NCBI GenBank assembly: GCA_003868215.1
Contig: QWDQ01000012.1
Location: 124,001 to 188,000, forward strand
DNA: 64,000 nt
Reading direction: 5' to 3'
Source of the DNA: Pseudophaeomoniella oleicola
Taxonomy: Eukaryota > Ascomycota > Eurotiomycetes > Phaeomoniellales > Phaeomoniellaceae
A program made the translations under genes and the position numbers. The notes beneath the pieces were generated by a model. The model saw only the letters and a program-made list of their open reading frames with translations, was not told the DNA's origin and searched no databases. The first letter of the stretch is position 1. Each line of letters opens with the position of its first letter. This document shows, piece by piece, positions 45,926 to 58,966 of this stretch.

Positions 45926-47060
45926 TGATCTAAACTACCAAGAACAAGTTTTGCTCTTACAACTTACAGCTTCTGCAACAATGCTGATGAGATGGGAGCT
46001 GGAACCCCATCCTTGAAAGAAAGAAAAAAAAGGAGACCGGCTGTCTCCTTTTTTTCCTCCCTCTCTCCCGTCCACTCGAGGCAATTCGCACTTCGGGTTT
46101 ACGGACGTCGGTTCGGGCATGTCATGACGGTGTACTTTTTTTCCTATCTTCCAACAAAAAGAAGAGGCGTAACAAGGCGAATAAGGTGTTAATTAATCGG
46201 TGGGGGGCTCCCCAAGGGGTGCTATGGAACCGTCCCAAAAAAAAACGTCCATGTATTTTTATTCATCTTTACATGTATTCATGGGACGGGGAAGGATCCT
46301 CAACGAGATTTAAATGAGTGCAAGGAAATACGCACCAAATCCACCAAAAAAAGGAAGACAAAATGTCCCTCCTTCCGTTAATGACAAGTGAAGGGAAAAT
46401 GATAACATCCATCTTTACTACTGCTTATACTGCGTTCGTCCTTCCACTCTATTTCTGCCAGCTGGAAAGCAAAATATCGATGCGATCGGGGCTCGTTTCA
46501 TCAGAAGTTCTTTTTTTTTAGCTCTTAACGCTAGGTATTATGGAATCTGCCTGTAGTGACTTTTCATAGAAATCTCGAGGAGTTGTTCTTGGTGTTGTTA
46601 ACGAGGATTGGGATAGATACTAATAATCAGATATAATACTGCAACATAGTACCTACTAATGCTTTGCTGATTAGTAGGTGGTCGGAAATTCTGAATTAAT
46701 ATATGGAGTTGTGGTCGTCGTGCACGCTGTTCTCTTGTCTGTGCTGAGATTTTTTGGTTCCCCCTATCAATTGATTGTTTGGTCTCTGGACTTAGGTACC
46801 TAGTCTTTATGTCGTGGCATTACAGGACCGCAAAGCCCCCCTATTATTGTTGTTATGTGTGAACGGTATACTACTTGACGCTGTATGATACCTAGGAGAC
46901 GAATTTCGTTCTTCATCGTCGTCGCACGTCGTTGCCCGTGGTCGTCAACAACATTACTATTAGCCAGATGTATATCACCTGAAGAGGATCCTTCCTCTCC
47001 TCTCTCCTATTTCTCATAGCTCCCGTTAAATAGTCCCTTTATCCTTCTTCCTCCCTTCTT
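45926..47060. other. Intergenic region between convergent gene ends
   Basis: 1.1 kb with A- and T-runs at about 46018-46030, 46046-46055 and 46230-46245. Short TAGGTACCTA motif near 46794. No gene recognised. Confidence 0.5.
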
Positions 47061-49924
47061 TCACCAGCCAAAAGGCAAATGCGGGAACGCCAGATTTTCG
47101 TAAAGATAAAAACCAGGATATTTCTGGCTCTTGACGGGTTGGAGATCTGATCCATCACTGAGGTCGGAGTCGTCTTTCTTGACATAGTCGGCGAACACCG
47201 GCCTATCGTACATCCTGGGTGGATCCTGTCCGTTCTCGTAGATATAATTGTGTGCTGCTTCGATGTCGCTTTGAATCTTCGCAATTATTGCTTCATGGTG
47301 ATTGCGGAACGAGTATCCGTGTTCGGCAGCGCCTCTCACAGCGGCAAGGGCAACGTGGTATCTGTCGCAATCGTTGCGCATCAGCATGTCGAATGGCGTT
47401 GTGATATTTGACCCCTCTTCTTTATAACTGCTGACGGTCATCCGATCTAGTTTCGGGCGGCCGAAAAGAAGACCTTGGATTTCTGCAGCATAGCCGTGAT
47501 AGTTGAAGTGAATAGGCTTATCGGTAGTGAAGATTGAATTGAATTGTACTTGAGTCAGGGAGTGGGGATGGGCGGACTGGGCGCTTCCGAGCACCATCAA
47601 ATCGGTGACATTGACGACACGGACTTTGAGAGCTGGTGCGACTTTGCGGAGGTAGACTGCGGCGGCGATTACCTCGAACATAAGTTCAGCGCCGACACCA
47701 ACGAGTACCACGTCGGGGTGAATGCCATCATCGACGCTGGCAAATTTCCAGATCGAGGCTCCAGCTTTGCAGTGTTTGGCTGCCTCCTCCGGATTGAGCC
47801 AGACAGGCTGGGGATGCTTAGATCCCACGATCAGATTGATATAATTCTTCGATCTAAGGCAATGGTCAAGTGTGGAGAGGAATGTGTTCGGGTCTGGCGG
47901 CAGATAAATCCTGGAAATATTGGGTTTGAGGTTGAGAACGGCGCCAATGAAAGATGGGTTTTGATGGGACAAGCCGTTGTGCTCTTGCCGTGTCCATGTG
48001 CTGGTCTCAATATAGTTGATGCTGCTGACATCCTTCCGCCATGGTACTTCTCTTGATATCTTTGCGAATTTGGCGTATTGAACCATCATCGTATGAACGA
48101 TTCCAAGGAAGCTTTCATACGAGGGAAAGATTCCAGTACGGCCCGTAAGAGTATACCCTTGTAAGAAACCTTGAGAGGCATGTTAGAGGGGTTTCCGCTG
48201 GATATATCGTTAGACTTCGTCCGGACTTACCTTGACAAGTGTGCTCAGAGAGTATTTCCGTGATTTGACCTCCATTGTTCCTTGAAAACTGGTTCCACTG
48301 GAAATTCCGTCCCGTGTGCCGGAAGATAGCATCGAACTTGTTGCTGATCACTTCATCCGGTGAGAACATTCTGAGCTTGTGGGGGTTCTTGACGATTGCG
48401 TCGTCCAAGAGGTCTCCTGCTAATGAGGTACAGCTGCCTGTCGTCCCCTCTTCCAAGGCGAACCTTTTCCAATTTCCGAGGACCAAAGGCTGGTGGGAAT
48501 CATATGAAATGGGGTTCTGGCCAAGTCGTTTCAGAGGGTTCTCAGGGATGATATCCAGGATGTCGTCATTTGGAGTGCCGTCAATGAACAGATCCTCTGG
48601 GTGATAAGATGCAAGCCATTCTTGGAGCTGATGGAGCTCAGAGCCAGAAGTTCTGGCATTGGCAAGGGGTACTTGATGAGAACGGAACGATCTCTCAACG
48701 ACTTCTCCGTTGACGTGCTCGGGGCCTCCAAATCCCTTCGGCGTCCGAAGAATGATCATTGGCCATCTAGGCTTTGAGATGGGATGTCCTGAACGAGCGG
48801 CGTGCTGTATCTTCTTGATCTCAGTGACGGCCCACTCGAAGGCACCCGCCATGTGACAATCAATGCGATTAGGCCATTCGACAAGCGTTGGTATATAACC
48901 ATAACCACTGAACAGCGTAGCAAGCTCCCGGTTGTCCATACACCCGAATATGGTTCGCTCGTTGGTTTTGAAACCGTTGACGTGAAGGATCGGAATGACG
49001 GCACCGGATTCTTTTGGATCAATGTACTTGTTCGCATGCCACGCCCTGTAAACGTCAGTCTATGAAGAATACGGATCCCAGGCACACCGTCTTACGTTGC
49101 TGTTGGTCCAGTTTCTGCTTCTCCATCTCCGACCAGACAACATGCAATCAAATCTGGCTTATCCATAACAGCGCCATAGGCGACAGAAAGCGCGTATCCC
49201 AGTTCGCCACCGTCATGAATGCAGCCCGGGACTTGAGCATTGATATAACTGGAATAGATAAGCTATTAGGACATGCCCATCAATCTGAAACTGGGACGTC
49301 ATGATCGCACCTTGGGAACCCTCTAGGAGTACTGAATCCCGCAATCAAGTTGTGTAGACCTTTTCGGTCTCTGGAGTATTCGGGGTAGAAGTGACCTAGA
49401 GAACCCTCGAGCCAAAGACATGCTAGGGGACTAGGTGCTCCATGCCCAGGTCCGCAGACGAATATAACGTCAAGATCGTGTTGTTTGATGAGAAGGTTGA
49501 GATGCGCATAAATTAGTGAAATACCTGGGCATGTTCCCCAACGTCCTTTTGAGGAGAATTAACACAAGCTCGTGAAGCCACATCCACTTCTGGCGTACCC
49601 AGCAGACGTGATTTGATATCTTCGAAGTTGAGGTGTTCCTCGAGAAGAATGTTATCCTTCAGAAAGATCATCGCTATGCAAAGATCAGTAACGACTCTTG
49701 TAGCAAATTGTCACTACCTATTTACCTGCAGAAATATAGTCCGCCGCCTTCCTGAACTGCCATAGAGAGTCCAATGTCTCACGGTCTAGAGATGGCGTGG
49801 GGAGCGTAGCTGCAAGCTGATTTACTTCTTCAGGGAGATTGGACTCGACTGGAGGAGGATTGGCAATATCGATATTTTCGACAGCCATGCCTAGGTCAAA
49901 TTTTCCAGTTGTAGATGTGATCAT
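47061..49924 (-). CDS. xfp: Xylulose-5-phosphate/fructose-6-phosphate phosphoketolase
   Basis: A thiamine-diphosphate enzyme that splits xylulose-5-phosphate with phosphate into acetyl phosphate and glyceraldehyde-3-phosphate. Six exons: complement(47061..48169, 48231..49045, 49096..49248, 49311..49545, 49599..49673, 49726..49924), introns 50-62 bp, all phases consistent. The product is 861 residues, or 849 if translation starts at the ATG at 49888 ([15 protein letters not shown]), which looks more like the family's start. Signatures in order: [29 protein letters not shown] (about 181-195), [12 protein letters not shown] (about 210-221, cofactor site), [40 protein letters not shown] and [19 protein letters not shown]. 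Fungal copies are about 800-860 residues. Acetyl phosphate needs acetate kinase or phosphotransacetylase; neither is in the window. Confidence 0.95.
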
Positions 49925-52048
49925 GCGATGTAATAAAGGTATAGGATCTTTGGCGAGCACCTCAGCGAAGATTGGAAACGTCGCATTTTTATACTTGCTG
50001 CAAAACTAGAGCTTACTCACAACACATTAGACTGACATGTTACCATGCCACGTACCTAGCTATCCGATTTTCAAGAAGTCATCGGGTATGTAGCTGAGTA
50101 TCTGGCACTATGCAGAGATCTATCGGACTGGGGAATGCCCGATGGTTTCGGGGTGCTCATAACCCCGGAACCCCCACACGGTGTCAATATTGTCCTACAG
50201 ATCTCCAGAACTAAGGCGACATCTTCAGCTTGTTAAGGTCGTAGTAGGTAGACAGTGGTGTGAGGGAGAATGGGACACTCTCTACGCGAAGAGCGAGAAG
50301 ATGGCCAATGTACCGATGTAGTCTCAGTCCGCCGGTAGCCGAGAATACTACACCATTCATCAGTTCGCGCTTACAAATTGACCACAGCCTCGATCACACC
50401 ACGAACATGGATATTCCAGCAAGTCTTCGAGAATCAGGGTCAATTACTTCGAACACGAAAAGATCGTTGATCATAAGAACACTGCCCTGTCTACCTACCA
50501 CAGTACGGTAGTATTTGGGGGAAGAATGGATGAAACAGTACTACATCCGACGATCTTCAAGAAAGAGTGTCTGTCGTAGATCTCAGGACCAAAATGAAAG
50601 TGTCGTATTCCATTCTGCCGGCATGATGGCTATACTCAAAGCTTTCGCTTTGGAACATTCAATGATTCCCTCGACTGTACCACTGCAGGGTGTGAGTATC
50701 TACTTACTTACCATATCTCTCTAGTGGTCAACGCTGTAACCTGCAGGTGGTGCCTTTCGCTGGATCGACTGCTGTATGGTCCAAGCCTTTGTTTGTTCCG
50801 GCTAACGAAACACCCCTGCACTGTAGGTAGTCGCTCTTGGGGCTTTGACGTGTGCTGCATTAAATTCGTCGTATTTCCTCTGATCCCGTTGGAGCTGGTA
50901 GGAACGTAGAGGTTACCGAAAGAGGTCCCAAGGAACGGGGTATCGAAGTTCAGAGTCGGCGTAGAATGCATCAAATCGCGTCTTCCATGCAAAACTTGCC
51001 AGCGCCAATGCTGGGAAACATGCTGAGATGATGTAGAAGGGAAGTCGGTACAAATGCAGGATGCTCATAGGTGTCCCAACCCAAGTGAATTAATTACCTT
51101 GTAATTGACTAATTAATGAAGATGCGATAATCCGGAGTGGATGAACGATTCCCCAATGTACTACCAAGTGCCCCGCGTTCGTAACATTATGGCAGATATA
51201 ATTATACCAACTACTAGGTACGCAGTTAAATGCCTCGCCGCCCAACACACATTTACCTTACCTACCAGGTAATCATCCCTAAAGTATCAAATAGGTACCT
51301 AAGGTAGTACATCGTTGTTGGAGCATTGCTGTCTTCCAACATCCCCATTGCCTTTCTTAGGTAGGACACCTAGCAAACCCCTACGAAACTGCAATTGGGA
51401 ATCGGTATACCGCCCTCAAGATGCCAGGACTACGGGATTCGCAGGGCATCGTCGCAGTGCACGACATCGCGGGACATACATTTACTATTGGTTGCCTTCT
51501 GCTGACAATGTCGACGCAGCCATCGATATAGTGCTTGTTAGCACTCAGCTGAAGCAGAGTCCAACAGAGGAGACTGCGACCTGCTGACGTTGATGACGGA
51601 ACTGGATTTTCGAGCTGCTGGAGGGGCCCTCGCTTCCGAAATGAAACCATCACGATGTGCTTGGGACGCATCTGTCTATTAGTACTAGTAGAACGTTACG
51701 GATCGTGAAAAAAGAGCTGGTATCATCGTGGTCGCATCATCGTATCTATCAGGCCAAAGTCTATTCGCCGGCAGAGAACGAAGCTATTCCATACTAGGAA
51801 CCATTTCGCGAGGTTGGCTGAGTTTCACGACTTGATCATGACTGCGCCTCCAGCTGTCAGGATAGAACAATCTGCAGATTTGACGTGGCTGAAGTCAAGA
51901 ATGTGTTATAAAAGCAAGCGACTGCAGAATGTCGCCTTCCTCCTTCATAAGTCATCTGTCTCAGCGGAATACTTCGTCGCTTTCTCTTCATCCGGCTCCG
52001 AATATGTTCGTGAGATAATCCAGACACTCTTCACCGCAATTGGGAATC
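49925..52048. other. Divergent intergenic region between phosphoketolase and the MFS transporter
   Basis: 2.1 kb. Both promoters must lie here. Short frames (for example at 50269 and 50407) have no domain. A TACCTACCAGGTA/TAGGTACCTA motif group sits at about 51255-51305. No gene recognised. Confidence 0.5.
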
Positions 52049-54170
52049 ATGATCTTCACATATAGGTATATCAAGAAGAAAAGGCAAGGCCGTGCGTCGC
52101 AGAATGCCAAAACAGACGATGGACTACCAGGGCAACATCGCCCGAGTGTCTTCAATAACTCAACAGGCATACCATCTAAGGATGAAAACATAGTGGCAAA
52201 CTCCAATCAGGGAGAGAGACAGACTTCATCTACCAGAGCCGAGACAGGCCTGCCCGAGAGCGGCAATGAGCAAAATGCATCAGACAAGCAGGAGAAGAGG
52301 CAAAGACGATTATACCGGATCAAACTGATGGTCGGGCTTCTGCCTCCATTCCTGTTAGCAAGTCTTGATTTAACGGTCGTTGCAAGCTCCCTGTCGTTCA
52401 TTGCCTCCAATTTCGGTAAGTTCGGTCGTACATGGACCGCATGTCGCTCATCCTGGAACCAGGTAAATTCAACCAGCTTAATTGGATCGTCACGGCTTAC
52501 GGTCTCACCTCGACTGCTTTCATTCCAGCCTTTGGGCAGCTTGCCGACGTCTTTGGCCGGCATAGCACCTTACAATTCGCATTGGCCTTGATGGTCATAG
52601 GAAGTACCCTGTGCGCTGCTGCCCAGACATGGGGCATGTTGCTTTTTGGGAGAGCACTGCAAAGCATGGCCGCTGCCGGATGCACAAGTATCATCTCGAT
52701 TGTATTGGCTGATAAGGTGTCATTGAAAGAGAATGCCAAGAATACGACTATTTTCCAGTTTGTGGCTGGCACATCTTACTCCTACGGTCCTGTCATCGGA
52801 GGATATCTCACTAATTCGAACTGGCGCTATTGCTTTGTCATCAGTATTCCCATAGCCGTGGCAGCCCAGATTCTCATATTTTTCATATTACGAAAGGAGC
52901 TCGTACCCGGAACGCATTCTACACGGCGGTCGTTCTTCAGTGGCATTGCGACCGTCGATGTTGGGGGCACCATCATTTTCATCATCTCGATTACTCTAAT
53001 CATACTCTCTACCAGTTGGGGAGGGGCAACTTATGCTTGGAAGTCTGCCGCTGTTCTGGTCCCTTTGATAGTTGGGGCAATCCTCTTCGCCGTCTTCTGG
53101 ATCTATGAGTACCTTCTGGAACCTGGAAGGGCATTGAGCACCAGATTTTCTCGACAGCGAGCGATGATACCAATTTCGCTCTTTGCCCGGAAGGATATTA
53201 CTTTGGTATCGATTATAGGGTTTGCTATGGGTGCTGCGCTCTACTCTATCTTCTACTTCATTGGGATATACTTCATACTTGTCGAAAGTTATGATGCAGG
53301 GAAGTCTGGCGTCCAACTCCTTTACTACATTCCCGGAATTGGAGTAGGCGTCTATGCGGCCATGTTCATGGTCAACGTCTATCCGGCATCAACATTCCTT
53401 CCATTAGTAGCTGGCACCGTCATCGAGACTGTAGGCATCGGACTCATTGTCCGTGCTGTTCAAACCCGTAACGTCCCTTTTTTGGATGGTATGATGGGCC
53501 TTACAGGTGTCGGTACGGGCCTCCGCTTCATGCCTGCGACGTTACACACAGCCGGAATCTGGCCAACCCAACTGGCCCTGCCATGAGCCTCCTGAGATTC
53601 GCTCTCCCTTTTGGTGGGACCATAGCCCTCACCATCATGGGCAGCGTGTTCAACAACAAACTTTCCGAGACGCACTTGAACAGGACTGACTTTGGAAGCG
53701 GCTTTAGTTCTGGAAGCTCATCTAGCCTTGGTGCTATAGCCAGGCTACCACCTTCGGAGCAGCAACTTGTCCGAAACAAGGGTAAAGATGGTATCAAGTG
53801 GGCTTTCATTAGTATCCTACCCATTCTCGCCATCTCTGCAGTCACAAGCCTCCTCTTGGGCAACGTCTGGATCAAGGAGCGCCGTAACAAGACGGGGACC
53901 ACCGATGCGCATCCAGGAGCAGCGGAAAAGGTGGTCGGTGGTAGTATAGACGAAGATAATGATACGAAGCTTCAGCATGACGAGGTCGGCACAGCGATGA
54001 CGGCACTCCCAGGAGCTGAGGTAGCCGAGACGACGGCAAGTCATGTGCTGTATGAAAGCTATGTTTTGGCATTGATCAAAGGTAGGAAATACCTTGAGAG
54101 TAGGAAAGAGGTTTCGGGGCGACGTATGGATCCCGCTGTTACCGAAAGAGCTGCAGCTGGCGGTGCCTGA
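52049..54170 (+). CDS. MFS exporter, DHA2-type, with a frame break
   Basis: A 14-helix proton-antiport drug transporter of the major facilitator superfamily. Exon 1 52049..52415, a 47-bp intron, then exon 2 from 52463 (splice junction SNFG-KFNQLNWIV). Motif A is GQLADVFGRHSTL; other matches are SLDLTVVASSLSFIA, LNWIVTAYGLTSTAF, YSYGPVIGGYL and NSNWRYCFVISIPIA. At about 53574-53582 the sequence reads GGCCCTGCC, where the family needs one more C (LAPAMSLLRFALPFGG). As written the frame stops at 53584-53586, and the remaining 190 residues continue from 53583 in another frame (MSLLRFALPFGGT... to 54170). Both halves keep intact, conserved coding, so a recent loss or a base-call error at the C-run is likely. 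Substrate unknown. Confidence 0.85.
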
Positions 54171-55765
54171 TACCTACTTCATTAACTTCTACACGCTGGG
54201 TTCCTATGCAGGTAGCATATAATGCGTTTCACTGATCCGGAGAAAATTCAAGGAGCCCGTGCTTGGATCACCAGTGTACATCATTTGGGGAGATGATTGA
54301 TAGCGAAGGGATAATGAGTTTTATCTAGGGAACGTGAGATCGGCGTTCTGTCGCACAATGGCTGCTGATCTTTGTTTCTTCCCCTTACGTATAGAAATTG
54401 AATCGAAGTGACGGTCCAGCTATAGATCTCGAGATTGGCAAGATCATCGATGGTAGTAGCCCTCAGCCAGACTGGAGCATCTCTAGGCTTCTGTTAAAGG
54501 AAGATGTTGCGCATGTAATGCTGAGATGTCTGAGACGGGGGTTATCAATCAGCTTCGTTGAAACCCCTTGCATTGGTCATTGTCGATGTCTGGTCACGTG
54601 CCGCTTCCTGCATTCACAGCCGCGTGGCCGTCGTGGCTCGGGCTTCTTCCGACTCTGAAGTTTGTCTTCGCTTAAGATTATGTTTCAATAGACAGCTATA
54701 ATCATAGGTACCTTAGCTATAGCAGCTAATTACCTTAGCCATCTCTTCGTTATCACAACCGATGGCAACAGTAATACATAGTAGTAGAGAGGAAGCGAGG
54801 ATGTTTCAAGCTGTTTCCTGGCTTTTGCACCTCGGCCGGTACAGCACTGACCCGCATCGGTTACAGCACAACGGTCGTACTAACCGAGGAGGGCACATCT
54901 GGACTCACGGCTCAACAGTTGACCACATAGTTCCTGTTCTAGCGCGCGCAGATGGGGACGAGCTCAAGATCAATTGGAACTATTTGTTTCACTGATGCTC
55001 TTTGCGGCCTGTTGTTCCTGGATCTATACCTCTCAGGGAATGCTACCGACTGGGAACAATTCTCTGCTTCCCTTGTTGCCGAGGCTCACAAGCCCCAAAA
55101 AGTCACGAAGGGCTGGAAGTGGTGCCAGTTCCTTGCCATGGATCTACTATAGGAAACGCACTAACGAAATCTATGTTTAACCTGGGGTCTTAGATGTACT
55201 CATATCCTTTCCTCACAAACCCATGATGGTGCTGTTCGATCCAGTGCAGAGATGGCTAATGCGGCGCGTGCGGTCACTGTCATTGGTCTACCGAATGGCC
55301 AGGAGCCGAAGACGAGTAACTACGGCTTCGGAATGTGTCATTGCTTTCATCCGCCCTTGTGGGATCCATCCCAGTTGTGAAACAACAGTCGACCGAAGAT
55401 GCGGCTTGACGACCTCTCTGGCTGCCAGATCCAGTGTAGTTCTATCTTCGCTTTTGAGGTTCTCCCTGCTCCCTTTCGCTTTGTGGGCTTTCCGCGCTTT
55501 CTGTGCTTTTTCATGCATGGCTCCATATCGTTGCTTGTTGCTAGAGATGTCCCGCAAGCGAAGGTTGTAGATAAACCGCTCGATATCTACAGAGCAAGCC
55601 CTCCACAGGGCGAGTACACTTCTTCGTCTACCTCTACGTCTTTCCTTATCCTTGGCCATTCGCTCGTTTCTATGGTCGGAAAGGTGTCTGTCGTTCACTA
55701 CTGAGGATTCGCTATTGCAGATCCGTGTCTCTCGTTAATTTCTTTATTCTTGTATTGTTGTCAAT
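54171..55765. other. Intergenic region
   Basis: 1.6 kb. A basic 136-codon minus frame (55288-55698, ATG at 55659) and a plus frame across it look like shadows of each other with no domain. Holds the laccase promoter near its right end. Confidence 0.4.
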
Positions 55766-57786
55766 ATGGCTCCTATACCGAATTTCATTTCTGGTCTTCT
55801 CGCTGCTGTCTCGTCTGTCATTACACATTTACCTCAGTCATTCACGAATGGGTGAGCATCCTTGCGACAACCTTTTCCAGCGGATCGAGATGACTGACTG
55901 TTGTAATCCAACGAACAGAAAATCTACTCTTGGAACATTCGACGCTGATATATTTGATTTATTTCTTAAAGATAATTCACTAATACGCGGTTATCCATGG
56001 GGGACCCTCACCGCGGACAAAAGCAATCCGTACTCTTCTACACCAGTGACTGGAGTAGTCAGATCCTATGACTGGACGCTTTCTAGGGGTCAGCTTGCCC
56101 CAGATGGATATCTGAAAGACATGATTCTCATCAATGGACAGTTCCCAGGTCCAACCATCGAGGCTAATTGGTATGACTCCGGCTAAACGATAGCTTTCCG
56201 GCAGGGCTCTGTTGACGATCTCTACAGGGGGGACACGATACAAGTCACAGTCCACAATAACATTACCGGCCCTGGTGAGGGTACGGGTATTCACTGGCAC
56301 GGTCTCCTGCAGCAAGCGACTCCGTGGATGGACGGTATTCCGTCGGTCCATCAATGTCCCATCGCTCCAGGTGCCTCGTTCACATACTCATTCCAAGCCG
56401 ATCTCTATGGTACATCCTTCTACCATTCGCATTATTCTGCTCAGTATACAGCTGGTGTGCTTGGCCCAATGATCATCCACGGGCCGAGTAGCGCACCATA
56501 TGACATCGACCTAGGACCAGTCTTACTTACTGGTACGTCAAGACGATCTTTTGTTGACTCCCGGCTCTAACGATACATCACAGACTGGTATCACCGAAGC
56601 TACATCGACATATTGGACGATGTCATGGGTACCGACATGGACAAAGTCGCTGTCTTGTCGGATAACAACATGATTAATGGAAAGATGAATTTTGACTGCA
56701 GCACAGTATCTGCTAATGATACCACGCAATGCGCTAATAATGCTGGGATTTCCAAGTTTAAGTTGACCCGAGGGAAGACTCATCGGCTGCGTCTGATGAA
56801 CGGTGGTGCGGAAGCTATCCAAAGGTTCAGCATCGATGGACACACCATGACTGTCATCGCCAACGATTTCGTCCCGGTGGTAAGACGCGCCGCTCACGAT
56901 TGAATCTGCAACAGACGCTGACAACTGATCATAGGTACCATATATGACAAACGTGGTGACACTGGCCGCTGGTCAACGAACAGACGTGCTTGTTACAGCA
57001 GATATTGAGAGTCCAACTTCATCCTTCTGGATGCGATCAAACGTATCAGAACTTTGTTCTCTTACCAACCAAGGCAAGGCAGTCGCTGCTGTCTATTACG
57101 ACGATGCCGATACCACAAAGACGCCCACTAGCCAAGCATGGCCTTATACGGAAACCGCCTGTGACAACGATGATCTCTCGCTGACCGTTCCCTTTTTCCC
57201 AATGAACCCGACCCTTTTGCCTGCTACTACCAAAGTAATGGAAATCAACTCGGAAGTCAATGCGAGCGGTAACTTTCTGTGGACCATGAACGGCCAAAGC
57301 TTCCGCGGTGACTATAACCAGCCAGTGCTCTCACTCGCCAAGCAAGGGATATATGAGTATGAGCCAGAATGGGCTGTCCAAGACTTTGGCTCGAGCAGCT
57401 CGATTCGAGTTGTCATCAACAATCCAACCACTGCAGCACATCCAATGCATCTACACGGGCACGATATGTACATTATGTCTTCTGGCCCCGGTGACTGGGA
57501 TGGCGTCAGCTTCAATCGTACCATCAACCCTCAACGCCGCGACGTCTTCATTGTCCCGCCGTCTAGCCACGTCGTCTTTCAATTCGATGGCGATAATCCT
57601 GGTGTATGGCCATTCCACTGCCACATTGCCTGGCATGCGAGTTCGGGCTTGTATCAAAACTTCCTGGAACGACCTTGGGATGTCGCACAGTTGAACATTC
57701 CCGAGAGCATCCAACAGACTTGTCGGGACTGGTCGAACTGGGAGTCTACCGGAGTCGTTGTTGACCAGATCGACAGCGGACTATAG
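55766..57786 (+). CDS. Laccase-like multicopper oxidase, secreted
   Basis: Oxidises phenols or similar donors and reduces oxygen to water with four copper ions. Exons 55766..55851, 55919..56170, 56228..56532, 56584..56879, 56935..57786; introns 51-67 bp, phases consistent; 596 residues. The first exon ([20 protein letters not shown]) is a plausible but weak signal peptide. Copper-binding sites in order: HWHG (135-138), YHSHYS (178-183), HPMHLHGHD (482-490) and [15 protein letters not shown] (538-552). Cys542 is the type 1 copper ligand, with Leu at +10 instead of Met, the form found in high-potential laccases. [19 protein letters not shown] and [20 protein letters not shown] also fit. It stands alone, so its role (lignin, melanin or detoxification) cannot be decided. 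Confidence 0.92.
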
Positions 57787-58966
57787 GAGACTGTTATGTT
57801 TTGGTGAGCGACGATGCTAATATATGTTGAACGAAATCAGAGCCTCCCTATATCCCTTACCCATTATCTCGGGGTGACGGCGGCCTTTAGACGAACGACT
57901 ACAGAAGACAGAAACGCTTGTACATGTAATCCATAATTCATATTGTATATATGTTTACCTCGATAGATACCTTAATCATAACTCGTAGGGAGAACAAATC
58001 ATCTGGTGACGACGAGTTGGCGAATAAATGCTCATATCTTCTCCATACGCACACAAGAACGAGCAACCACAAAATTCCCGCTTTTAATTCAACACGAACT
58101 CGAGCGATGATCCGACCACTGTTCCTGGCGTAGCGAGTGTTTGACCTTTTGTCGATCCTGATGTTGTCATCACCCTTGACGTGCTTTTATTATGGGTATA
58201 GATGTTCTATCACACGTCTGATTTGCTGAAGCTGTACTCCAACCCATAACATAGCAATTAAATGATCAAAGGAGCAAAGAAATGTTGCTTGATTTGACCC
58301 CCTTTTCTCCGATCGGCTTCTCTATCGCTTACCTTACAACTACTGCGCAAGGACCTCGCAACTCCATTTTCGATTTGATATCGAATACGAGAGGGAAGGG
58401 TGGTCCTCGCTTTCATGCATTACTACGCATTAGGCTCCGAGGATCCTTCCAAACCTTTTGACGCAATCTGGTATGTGAATGGTGCAACGTCTACCATCTA
58501 CCTAAACAAATTGGTGAGATTGTGAGGAGCAACACCCCAAGCAATTCGCCGGCCATTGGAAGATACAACTAGTCTATCACCAAATCCGATATCTGCCATC
58601 TCTCCTGCTATATTTGGCAACAATCGACTACTACGTAGTGCTACCTAAAGAGATGATGGATGCCATGCACGTTGCCAGCAGCTGACCAACATCGCGTCAT
58701 CCAGGGTTGAGATCACATCTTGACGTGCCGTACCCAATTCAGCCTATGTTCTTCTATTCGCTGTCATTGCTTTGCACCCAACCTTCCCTGAGCCGTTAGG
58801 ACCACAAGGTCTCCGCGGTTTAGCCCCTCTGGGACAATTGACCATGGGGCTGAATGAGTCAGCTCAGTATGCCCAGTTGCTGTCTGCTCTGCCGGGATGC
58901 GTCAAATACTCGGGTTCACCCTTCTCGTCATGTTCGGATTCAATTCTGAAATCCGCTGGCTTGAAC
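57787..58966. other. Intergenic region
   Basis: 1.2 kb between tandem plus-strand genes. The frame from 58772 reads into the glutaminase signal peptide but the ATG at 58967 is the better start. No repeats of note. Confidence 0.5.

Noticed and set aside
55288-55698. Basic 136-codon minus-strand frame before the laccase
   Set aside because: The opposite strand is open at the same place, as happens with shadow frames; no domain seen.
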